From the NCBI GenBank assembly GCA_002778195.1, contig PCDI01000005.1, positions 1,269,075 through 1,333,074 of the forward strand: a stretch of DNA of 64,000 bases. The letters are read 5' to 3'. Every line of letters starts with the position of its first letter. Positions within the stretch are counted from its first letter, which is position 1. Positions 55,108-64,000 of this stretch are shown one piece after another. The position numbers and the translations under genes were made by a program. This DNA comes from Raffaelea ambrosiae. Its lineage: Eukaryota > Ascomycota > Sordariomycetes > Ophiostomatales > Ophiostomataceae. A model generated the notes under the pieces. That model made no database searches. It had not been told where the DNA came from and saw nothing but the letters and a program-made list of their open reading frames with translations.

Positions 55108-57177
55108 CTAAACTTTGACGATCCGGAACATGGCCCCGCCCCACCGCGCTAACACTGCTGTTTTCCGCAGTTTCCGCGCCTGTGGCTGCCCCTCGTTGGG
55201 GGCGTCCCCTTGTGGCTCGGCTGCGGTGGCCCGTTCCTGCTGCTGCACTTTCCAAGTTCGAAGGAACCACACTGTGTGGTTAGAACAAACCAAGCTCTTG
55301 TTAGCATCGGCCAATTGCTGGACATGGACAGTCATCCGTCTTTCTTACCTGCCAACGTGCCACCCAGAAACATGCATCCGCAAAAGACCTGCACCGTTGT
55401 GTACCCGTGAACGCCGGGATGTTTCATTGTCACGGCAATGGGCTCGGCAAACAGCGTCGGCAGCGCCAAGACGAGCCAGAAGATGGAAAGAGCTGGAATG
55501 AGAATGGCCAAGTCAGCGGAAGGACGAGGGGGGAGGTGAGAGACAGGAAGCGAGAGGAAGGGAACTCGAAACGGGGCCAGACGGCACCAGCCGACACCAG
55601 AAAACACCAAAAGCAAGAAACTCGTCTTGTCAGACTCGCGCACCTGATGGAAGAGACTGCAAGCCCACGACTTCGGCACCCACGGGCGCCACGATCGGCC
55701 ACATGCCGCTGGCAAAAGCCCCAAACAAGGCATACACGATCGTGCCGGCATAGTAGCGCCCTGCCAGTATCCAGATGAGCAGCGTCGACACGCAAGCGAC
55801 GGCGCTGCTGACAAAGGCCACGTCGAGTCGGCCGAACCGATCGCTCGCCAGCCCCATCAAAGGCCGGCCCACCGCCTGGGACACTGCTGCTGTTAGTTTT
55901 GGTCTCTTTCTGTTCTCGTGTTCCCTCTCGTCTCCGACTGGTTCTCCTCACCATTGAACACAGCCACGGCGACCGAGCTCTGGCTGCTGCTGTGCCCCAT
56001 CGACTGCACGAAGTCGGCCAGCGAAAACACCAGGATGGCAAACCCCATCTGCATAAAGAAGCCCCAGGCCAAGAACAGGCTGAACGCCGGCTGCCGGAAC
56101 AGCCGTATGTCGAACGGGTGGTACACCGCCCCCGTCGCGTGCCGGCGCTCCCGCAAAAACACGCTGGCCAGCAGGTTGACCCCGAACACGACGATCGCCA
56201 GGACCCGGAACGACCAGGCCAGCCCAATGTTCTCGATCATGGCGTGCGATCCCAGCGAGTAGATCAAGCCGCCCGTGCCCGTGCCGGCTGTCGTGATGGC
56301 CGTCGTGAACGACCGCCGGCGGGTGAACCACTGTGGAACCAAGGCGATGGTCGAGTGGGCAATGAGGCCGTTGCCAATGCCGAAGCCGATTCCCTGTGAA
56401 AGGACGAGGTGCCAAATGCGCGACGTGAACGAGGCACCAATCAGAGAGCCGCTAGTGAAGACCAAGCCGACATGTCAATGACAGTTTGTCCACGGATGGA
56501 GGTTCATGAAGAAGACCCTTGCAAAACGAGTACCCCTATTGAGAAGAATGATCTTACGCTTCAATCACCGTCCCCAAAATCACGACCTGTCGGGTGCCGA
56601 TTTTCGGGACCAAGTACGTAGCAGGCGGCGACATCATGAGGGCTGGAAGCGAACATGGTCAGAAATGCCAGGAGATGCCCGAGGAAATCCAGGAACACCA
56701 GCAACACCAGAACCCCCCCCCCCCCAATTACCGAGGACAACCAAAATAAAACTCACTCGTGCAAAACGACAGGCTGGCCACAAAGGCAAGCGCCAGAGGA
56801 TTCGGGTCACGAAAGACACCCGAGTTGAGGAAATATGCCAGGAAAATACCATAGGACTGGATCAAGCCCCAGGTATGAGCATTCGTCAAAAAGACGCAGG
56901 CCACAATCACCCTTTTTGTTTGTTTTTGCATTCGTCAGAACATGAGAACCGGCCACCATGAGGGGCGATGAAGGGCAACCGCTAACCATCCGTATTTCGG
57001 CTCCTCTTCGTATTCAGGCCGCCGGGGAATCTCTTGAGAAGGGTCGTCGTCTCTGTTTCCGCCCTCCACATTCGCGTCTGTCCTGTCCTGTTCCTGTGCG
57101 AGCAGCCCGCCGTCCGAGCTGGGCTGGTATGTCGATTCCAGACCATCGAGTCTCTTCGGTTCCTGTGTTGCATCCAT
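55108..57177 (-). CDS. MFS transporter, monocarboxylate-transporter-like
   Basis: A 12-helix major-facilitator membrane protein related to the monocarboxylate porter group; substrate unknown. Exons on the minus strand are 57177-56987, 56911-56757, 56642-56558, 56451-55952, 55883-55644, 55492-55349 and 55271-55108, giving 492 residues. A hydrophilic acidic N-terminus is followed by GWVIVACVFLTNAHTWGLIQ, where the Trp codon is completed by splicing. The typical order is kept: QSYGIFLAYFLNS, PPATYLVPKIGTRQVVILG, GIGFGIGNGLIAHSTIALV, FRLFRQPAFSLFLAWGF-like segments and AVGRPLMGLASDRFGRLDVA. The cytosolic tail is basic. Intron 4's acceptor is CAGCAGCAG, so exon 5 may start at 55889, 55886 or 55883 without changing frame. 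It is likely at the plasma membrane. Confidence 0.88.
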
Positions 57178-58529
57178 ATTTGCGTTCTTGTTTCCTCCTG
57201 GACGATAGACAAGGCCTTCATTTTCATGGAAAAGCCTGTTTGAATAGCGTCTCTGTAAGAAAATGCCGTGGAAACAAGCACTTTTATATGTAGACCCGTC
57301 TTGCATGCAGATCCATCTTACATACACCCCGTGTCATTTGCCCAGCCGCCGCTGCTGCTGTGCATTTCGCACATGGGGCAGCAGCCTTCAGGCCTGCCAA
57401 TGCAGATCGTGACTCGAGTCCCTCTTCGCTTTGATTCGCTCTCCAGAACAAAACGCCGAGATGGGAGCTAGCCGGAGCCGCATCGGCCCCGCGGTCTCCC
57501 TGGCCTGGCAGACTGGAACACCGCAGTGTGTGCGGAATACCGGGGTGACTCCATGGGCGACAGCACATGCCGCACTCCATTATGCAAGAAAAACTGCAGC
57601 CACGGCCATTTCATGTGTCAATTCTACGCCCTTGGTGCGCCTCCCCGGAGATGCACAATTCAATCCCGGGGCCCAAACCAGGCCGCTGGCCAGTCAGAGA
57701 CTCGCCTTTTCCCAGCCTGTAACTGAGGTCGTCCACCCCTCAGGCCGTTGCGTGTTCTCCCCGGCTCCAGAGCCCAGAACGCGCCGACACCCTTCGGCTC
57801 GAAGCCTATTTTGTAGTTCGTCTCGCCGCTCGCCTGGTCCAGTGCGCCTGGCCACTGTGGCGCATCCTCTCTGGCCCATTGTGTGTTCCGGTGGCCAGGC
57901 GGCACGCCTATGTCGCGCTGTCACGTGGTCTATAGCGCTGCTTTTTTCAAGACAGCGAACTGCCGATAGATAGAAAGCCCGCGCTTGCGCTGTCTAGATG
58001 TATTGGCCCCTGTTGGCTGGAAAATTGCTGCACCTTGATTGAAATTGCCTCCTGCCCCCCTCCCCTCCCCCTTGTGCGGCATTGTGCTTGTCTGGAAGAG
58101 AGTGCCCTTGATTATTGTCGTCGTGTTGTTACAGTTGCGTAAGAAGGGCGAAAGTGTGGCCGGCCACAAAGACAGGGTTGGCGTGCCTTTATTAGGCGAC
58201 CGATGCCGGCTGGACAGGTGCGCCAACGAGGGGGGAGCTAGCAACTAACTACGTCACTGAGGCGCTGGCCGCCAATGAGAAGAATAATTGAAAAAATTCT
58301 TAATTGGCCCCCCCCCAAAAAAGGGTTTGGGGGAGTCATCGCGAAATTTTGGCATCCTATCCAGTCATCGACTCGCCATTTTGCCATCGTGCTGAACGAG
58401 CTTCACCTCGACACCACTCTTTTTTTTTGGGTTAGTTGTTCTTTTTCTTATCCTCTCGGCTGTTGTTTTACAATTGCTTCAGCTTCGCCTGTTCTTTTTG
58501 GAGACCCCTCCCCCTCCAGCACCCTCGCA
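57178..58529. other. Divergent region between MFS transporter and ade1
   Basis: 1.35 kb with both promoters. The frame at 57431-57973 (+) has no recognisable motif. A C run sits at 58310-58317 and a T run at 58421-58429, close to the ade1 start. No gene is supported. Confidence 0.5.
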
Positions 58530-59537
58530 ATGGCTACCTCCACGGCCGTCACCACGATCGACCTGCCGGGCTTCACCAAGATCGCCTCGGGCAAGGTCCG
58601 CGAGGTCTTTGCCCAGGACGGCGACGACAAGACCCTGCTGTTTGTTGCCACCGACCGCGTCTCCGCGTACGACGCCATCCTCGCCAACGGCATCCCCGGC
58701 AAGGGCATCGTCCTCACCCAGCTGTCCGCCTACTGGTTCAATGTCCTCGCCAACGACACCACCACCACGGCGGCCACGGCCTCGCTGCGCAACCACCTGG
58801 TCTCCCTCTCGCCCGGCCCCACGCCCTCGCTCTCCGCCGAGCAGCGCGCCCTCCTGCGCGGCCGCGTCATGCGCGTGCGCCGCCTGCGCATGTTCCCCGT
58901 CGAGGCCATTGTCCGCGGCTACCTGGCCGGCTCGGCCTGGGCGGAGTACGCCCGGTCCGGCACCGTCCACGGCGAGCCCGTCGACGACCCGGAGACGGCC
59001 CGCCGGTTCCCCGCGGGCATGGTCCGGTGCCAGCAGCTGCCGGCGCCCGTGTACACACCCTCCACCAAGGCCGAGGGCGGCCAGCACGACGAGAACATTA
59101 CGCGCGCGCGCGCGGCCGAAATCATTGGCAACGCGGAGCACGCGGCGCGCATCGAGGCGCTGGCGCTGGCGGTGTACACGGCGGCGGCCGAGCACGCGCG
59201 CGCGCGGGGCGTGATCATTGCGGACACGAAGCTGGAGTTTGGGCTGGACGAGGCGACGGGCGAGGTGGTGCTGGCGGACGAGGTGCTGACGCCGGACTCG
59301 TCGCGGTTCTGGCGCGCGGACCAGTACGCGCCGGGCCGGGAGCAGGACAGCCTGGACAAGCAGTTCTTGCGGGACTGGCTGGTGGAGCAGGGGTGCAAGG
59401 GCCAGCCGGGCGTGGAGATGCCGGCCGCGATTGCCCAGGCGACGGCGGCGCGGTACACGGACGTGTTCCAGCGGCTGACGGGCGAGACCGTGGACGAGGC
59501 GCTGGCGAAGCTGGACAAGGCCGAGGAGACGAAATAA
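58530..59537 (+). CDS. ade1: SAICAR synthetase (purine biosynthesis)
   Basis: Phosphoribosylaminoimidazole-succinocarboxamide synthase joins aspartate to CAIR using ATP, a late step of IMP synthesis in the cytosol. The single exon gives 335 residues from MATSTAVTTIDLPG at 58530; the frame continues upstream to 58275 but with leader-like residues. Family features are in order: SGKVREVFA (ATP loop), LFVATDRVSAYDAIL, GIPGKGIVLTQLSAYWF, PVEAIVRGYLAGSAW, STKAEGGQHDENIT, IIADTKLEFGLDE, LADEVLTPDSSRFW and LDKQFLRDWL. A short Thr/Ala insert follows the Tyr-Trp-Phe segment. Length and motifs fit fungal Ade1 well. Confidence 0.96.
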   Translation: MATSTAVTTIDLPGFTKIASGKVREVFAQDGDDKTLLFVATDRVSAYDAILANGIPGKGIVLTQLSAYWFNVLANDTTTTAATASLRNHLVSLSPGPTPSLSAEQRALLRGRVMRVRRLRMFPVEAIVRGYLAGSAWAEYARSGTVHGEPVDDPETARRFPAGMVRCQQLPAPVYTPSTKAEGGQHDENITRARAAEIIGNAEHAARIEALALAVYTAAAEHARARGVIIADTKLEFGLDEATGEVVLADEVLTPDSSRFWRADQYAPGREQDSLDKQFLRDWLVEQGCKGQPGVEMPAAIAQATAARYTDVFQRLTGETVDEALAKLDKAEETK

Positions 59538-60369
59538 GAGAGGAAAGGAGAGGCGGAAAAAAAAAAGAAAGAAAAAAGAAAAGAAAAAAGCATTGCTTTG
59601 AGAGGGAGAAGAAAGAGAAGCTCCTCACAACATTTTTAGAACTGCAGTTTTTTTCCCCTTGCTATCATACGAAGAATAGACCAAAAATACCCTTTGCATT
59701 TTTTTTTCTTTTTTTGGCTCGTCCGCTGCTGCTGCATTCTCATTTGCTCGAGGAACTGAACACGGCCGAGTGCAGGCATGGGTCGAAACAAAGAGAACAA
59801 TGGCATCTCGTTGGTTGCAACACAGGGAAGATTGGTAATATCATCTTTTTTGGAGGGGGGCCGTTGCTTGACCCCTGGCTTCGTCCCGTGCTGTGGCTTT
59901 GTATGCGAGTTACCGCCCGCCGCAGGCCGTTGCCACCAGGCACAAACACGGTATCGGGTACAGGACGGAGACTTGAATTGCCGTATTCAAAAAATCTCGT
60001 TACACGGCATCCGGCAGAGCCAATCACTTTTGTCGACGAGCACAGTTTACCGAAGATGAAAGACATAATGGAACCCCACGTCTTACTCTGATACAAAACG
60101 CCCAGTTTTATGCCGATGCAGTCCAGGATTCCGGAGTGGAAGGGAAGACAAAGGAAACAAATGAACACGCCCTACGCCAAGAGAGCCAGAAAAAAAAAAC
60201 AAGAAAGAGAGGCAAGAAGAAAACGAGGGACCCAAACCCAGTTCCATGTGCCAGACATAACCCCAGTGACATACAAGCTTGGCATAGGAAATAAATAGAA
60301 CACAGAACATAAGTGTTTCTCCTCACCGGCAGCTATGTGTGTCTCAAGCACAGGGCAGTGCCCTTGTGG
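59538..60369. other. Convergent 3' intergenic region (ade1 / DHA14 transporter)
   Basis: A-rich, then T-rich tracts after ade1, followed by mixed sequence. Short open frames lack motifs. No gene is supported. Confidence 0.5.
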
Positions 60370-62878
60370 TCAGATTTTGGCAATGTCGGGCAGATGGTGG
60401 CGAGGTGGCGGAGACAGCGCTGGGACCGGCTCTGCCACAACAGCAGGATCATGGACACCCCTCTCCCGGTACCGGTCGCGCACCGCGTCATCCAGCTGTT
60501 GTTGTGTGTCTCCTGTGATCCTGCTACTGGCAGTGGCACCGGCTGCTGCTGCTGCTGTTTCTGCTGCGGCCGCAGCAAGGTCCTCCTTCTTCTCGCTGAC
60601 CAGGTTCCGGTGGATCTGCGGCGGGTTCCGCTCCAGCGTGCCCAGGCTGGCCAGCAGCGCCAGGCCGGTCACCCCCGCCAGGATGCCGGTCACCAGGTGG
60701 AAGGCGGCCGCGTAGGTGTCTTGGATCAGGTGCTGCAGCTCGGGCCAGATCTCGACCAGCGTCGACGGCGACCGTCGCAGGACGTCGAGCTGTTCGGCCG
60801 ACAGCTCGCTCGTCACGTGGGCCGCCTGGATGCGGCTGTTGAAGATGATGGTGAAGCTGGCCAGGCCCACGACGCCGCCGAGGATGCGCAGCTGGGCAAT
60901 GGCCCCCTGTCCCACGGCGTGGTCGCCCTGCTCGACCTGGGCCGTCGACATCATGGTGCTGCCCGACATGAAGAGGCCAAAGCCGAAGCCGTACACGGCG
61001 AGAAAGGCATACATCGGACCAGACGGGGAGGCCACGCCGACGACGGTCGCCAGCAGGCTGACGCTCACCAGCATCAGCACACACGCGACCACCACGACGG
61101 GCGCCGTACGGTTCTTTTTGTCGTTGATCGGGCCGGTGACCAGGCACCCCACGGCGGTTCCGCCGAGCATGGGCAGCAGGTGCAGGCCGGTCTTGAAGAC
61201 GCTCTGGCCATTGACGATCTGGAATCGCTGGGGAACGATGATGATGATGCAGAGATATACATAGCCCAACAAAAAGGTGGTTCTGTGTCGACGAGGAAGA
61301 GTATTAGAAAAGGGACGACAGGGACAATATAAGTGACCCGATTGGAAGAGTAAAAGGAAGAAAAGAAAATTAAGAAAATTAAGAAAAGAAAAAGAAAAAG
61401 AAAGAGTTTTAGCCTTACAGGAGACAACAAAGATAGACACGGTTCTTTAGCATACGAAGCGGAAAGATGGACTCAATGTCCCAGTTGCTGTCCGACGACA
61501 GCCAGAACTCCCATGCTATGAACAGGAGGAAGCTGACTGCCGCGGACGCGAGGCAGACCAAAATCAGCAGGCTGTCCCATGCCGCCAGCAAAGATCCGGC
61601 TTCCTGCAGGGCGAACACAAAGGGGACCGTGCTGGCCAGCAGCAGAAAACTGCCGATTGAGTCAATCCGGCGTAAGGAATGGCGTGCACCGTGATGGGCG
61701 CGGTCCTCCTTTGGATAGCAGACGACGATGCCAACAATAGCAAAGACGGCAAATGGTCCACTGCCGAGGAGACACCTGTTAGTTGCCAGGCCTTGCTGCA
61801 CTCAGACACAAAAAGAAAAAAAGAAAAAAGAAAACCTACTTGAGCCAGTAGATGACGCGCCAGCTCGATATCTCGGGGATGATTCCTCCCAATACGGGAC
61901 CAAGCACAAACGACATGGACAATGTGATCCCAATGATCCTGCCAATGATCTCCGGCCGGTCAGCGGGACCGATCTCCGGAACAGTGATCGTCGTCAAGCT
62001 GTACAGACCAGCGCCTCCCACGCCTTGCAGCGCTCTGCAGACGATCCTGAACACACAAAAGTGTCAGTCGGGGTATTAAGCCGCAAAAAGCATTTGGTAG
62101 ACTGCCAGAGTCGCGAGGAAAAAAAAAGGGGGGGAGGTGTCCGACTTGCAATTGTGTCATACTGTAAGAACAGCCACAGGCAATGGAGCTGATGACGAAA
62201 ACAATCCACGAAAGGATGAGGATGTTCCGGCGGCCGTAGATGTCGCTGAGTTTGGCAAAGATGATGGAGAAGCCTGGAATGGAACACACACAAGTTAGCG
62301 TGCAATTCATTCTCTCTCTCTCTCTCTCTCTATAAGAAAGTGGTGACGAAGAAGAGAGCATCGTCTTGGAAAATGCATACCCATATAGGACAAGAGATAC
62401 GACAGAACGACCCATGAGGAGTCGCGGAAGCCGTTCAAATCTTCCGACGTAGCCAGCAGCGACGTAGACACAATAGTCGTATCCAAGAGCGAGAAAAAGA
62501 ACCCAACGAGGATGCTGCTCTTTCTATTAGAGAAGCGCAAAAGTAAAATTAAATTTTTTTTTTAAAAAAATCAAAAAAATCAAAAAAAAAAATCCGTTCG
62601 AGAGTCACCACGTACCAAAGGATCAGCACACGTTGCTTCATTGCGTGACCGCGTGGCGGCTGTCCCGTCTCGCGCGCGACCGCCCGCGCATGGGCTGCCC
62701 GTGCCTCCGCTTGTCGCAGCGCATCGAGATTGCTGCTGCGCGAGTGGGCCACAGGCCGGCCGTGCGGGCGACGTCCACGGTTGGGAACGAGTGCCGCGTC
62801 TTCATCGGCCAGCCGTGATCGCGGATTGAACGTCTGGGGCAGCAGTGGCCCTGACTTTTTGGAAGAGAGGCTGAACAT
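60370..62878 (-). CDS. MFS drug/H+ antiporter, DHA14-like (14 helices)
   Basis: A multidrug-type exporter or related transporter of the plasma membrane or vacuole; substrate unknown. Exons on the minus strand are 62878-62616, 62514-62381, 62273-62150, 62046-61840, 61760-61419 and 61282-60370, giving 660 residues. After an 85-residue hydrophilic N-terminus come LLDTTIVSTSL (DHA14 motif D2), FAKLSDIYGRRNILIL (motif A), SMTQLIVCRALQGVGGAGL (motif B), FVLGPVLGGIIPE (motif C) and a second half ending with an Ala-rich, charged tail. Intron 3 (62149-62047) begins GCAAGT, a GC-AG intron; only this join gives the conserved SMTQL-IVCRALQG. Exon 2 may begin at 62514 or 62517 (tandem acceptor). The N-terminal extension is longer than usual. 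Confidence 0.88.
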
Positions 62879-64000
62879 GGCCCTTGGCGTCCACAGTGTG
62901 TAGGCAAAAATGCCTAGAGGAGGAAAGGTAGATCTTTTTTTTCTCTGTTGGCTTCTTCGTCAAGTTATGTGGTCTCTCAGCGGACGGCCAAGGGGCTCCA
63001 TCGGTGGTATCTCTCTCCGCTGCCGGGTTGCCACAATGGCTCTTTTGATAGAACAGGATCTTCTCGCTAACCGGTGGCCGTCTTTCCGTGTGCAATCCAA
63101 ATCACAAAGGCTTCCTTTCCACTCCAGACAACGGGCAGTAGACTATCGGCTCCTGGTTCGAGCTGTGGTTATTGTGGCGTCTTTCCCCTTCACCCGCCGT
63201 ATTTGGCGAGGGAAGGAGCACGTGTGGCGATACCAAAGGAAATCAAGTTGTGGAAAAGGCAAGTCCACAGCGCGTGTGAAGCTGCCAGAAAACTGATGCT
63301 CTCCGAGCTGAAATGTGCGCTGCTCTATGGTATCAACGTTGCCGTCTTGGGATGGGAGCTTGTCCCCGAGTCTCAGGATCGTTTGATTCTAGAAGATCGC
63401 TACAATTGGGTGTCGGCCAAGATCGCAAAACAAAGAGTTGAGGGAAACAAAAGCAACAAAGAGGACGGATGGTGTGAGCAAAGAAAGCAAGAGATGAGAC
63501 GAATAGTTAGCAGAAAAGAACAGGCAACAATGGCTCGCATTCGCTTGTTGGGCCAATGTGGTAGCCGTCACGCTTCGGCAAGGGAGCATTGGATGAAGCA
63601 GCGTCCGGAATGGGACAATGCCATATATAACTGGCAAAGCTTGCCAGAGGGACCATGGAGTGCGACGAGCAGCAAGCATTTACAAAGGTATGTTCAACAG
63701 ACAAATAAAACAAAGTTTGGCGAAGTTAGGACGGAGACAAAGACGACACAGGGCACAAGAGCACAAACAGACAACACACACTGCGATTGGTGAAAGACCG
63801 AGAAACGATTTGGAAATTCAGACGGCAAAAAGGGCCATAGGACAAAAATGCTATGTAGAGATAGGCCAGGAACACGCTGCCTGTCTCTTGTCTAAGATGG
63901 TGTGTCTCTCCACAAAGGGGAGAGACGTTGGACCAAGAACATGGGAGAGGCCGGGGGAGGAAGAAGCAGACGACAGGCCGAGGCGGGGAGTGTGGGGGGT
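62879..64000. other. Terminal region without a firm gene
   Basis: Promoter of the DHA14-type gene, then about 0.9 kb of lower-GC DNA. It includes one frame with ordinary composition (63074-63793 +), listed separately. Confidence 0.4.
63074..63793 (+). CDS. Possible hypothetical protein
   Basis: A 239-codon frame. From about residue 55 on it has mixed, non-repetitive composition with charged helical segments (CEAARKLMLSELKCALLYGI, EQRKQEMRRIVSRKEQATMA). The first 50 residues look like untranslated DNA, so a later start or a splice site is likely. No family is recognised. The region is less GC-rich than the confirmed genes. It could be a lineage-specific gene, a decayed one, or chance. Confidence 0.25.
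   Translation: MAVFPCAIQITKASFPLQTTGSRLSAPGSSCGYCGVFPLHPPYLAREGARVAIPKEIKLWKRQVHSACEAARKLMLSELKCALLYGINVAVLGWELVPESQDRLILEDRYNWVSAKIAKQRVEGNKSNKEDGWCEQRKQEMRRIVSRKEQATMARIRLLGQCGSRHASAREHWMKQRPEWDNAIYNWQSLPEGPWSATSSKHLQRYVQQTNKTKFGEVRTETKTTQGTRAQTDNTHCDW

Noticed and set aside
57431..57973. 180-codon plus-strand frame upstream of ade1
   Set aside because: No recognisable family, Arg/Ser/Pro-rich as expected from promoter DNA, and not linked to splice sites.

Overview
The window is nuclear DNA from a filamentous ascomycete (Pezizomycotina). The evidence is short introns of about 70-280 bp with GT-AG ends and CTAAC-type branch sites, GC-rich reading frames, intergenic DNA full of pyrimidine tracts, and single-copy fungal housekeeping genes on both strands. 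Many proteins carry long Ala, Gln, Ser/Thr or Gly runs. That style, with the gene complement, fits a Sordariomycete; an Ophiostomatales (Sporothrix-like) source is possible but is only an inference. No operons, CRISPR arrays, rRNA genes, convincing tRNA genes or transposons were seen. There is one large assembly gap (26744-27469) and one single N (16180).

Layout. 1-3272 (+): 5'-truncated Nto1/BRPF-type double-PHD protein. 3273-8695: long leader-like intergenic DNA. 8696-9952 (+): PP1 catalytic subunit in four exons. 11366-12170 (-): SelW/Rdx thioredoxin-like protein with a 27-nt microexon. 14129-14484 (-): G-protein gamma subunit. 17615-21155 (+): eIF3a with an intron directly after the start codon. 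21804-23659 (-): GPI-anchored pepsin-like protease of yapsin type. 25755-31177 (+): very large secreted WSC-domain mucin, broken by the gap. 32354-34154 (-): glutamate 5-kinase with PUA domain. 34997-35890 (+): Atp23 mitochondrial protease. 36374-37814 (-): Aurora kinase. 38981-40543 (+): unknown basic-tailed protein. 41212-42240 (+): Tip41. 42860-45121 (-): unknown low-complexity nuclear-type protein. 45668-47428 (+): C2H2 plus G-patch protein of RBM5/10 type. 47751-51718 (-): Zn2Cys6 transcription factor in five exons. 52565-54544 (-): TPR-repeat protein. 55108-57177 (-): monocarboxylate-transporter-like MFS protein in seven exons. 58530-59537 (+): SAICAR synthetase. 60370-62878 (-): DHA14-type MFS drug/H+ antiporter in six exons, one intron being GC-AG.

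How they relate. Several products act in shared processes: PP1 and Aurora kinase are antagonists at kinetochores, Tip41 belongs to TOR/PP2A signalling, and the yapsin and the WSC mucin are divergently placed cell-surface proteins. Most adjacency is nevertheless probably ordinary synteny. The points most worth following are a perfect 29-nt inverted repeat between introns 2 and 4 of the Zn2Cys6 gene, flanking exons 3 and 4; the giant Thr-repeat WSC protein with a duplicated, in-frame start region; the GC-AG intron and tandem-acceptor introns in the transporter genes; and the microexon that splits the CxxC motif of the SelW-like protein. Multi-exon models were built by hand from splice signals and conserved motifs. 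Exon phases sum correctly in every complete model.
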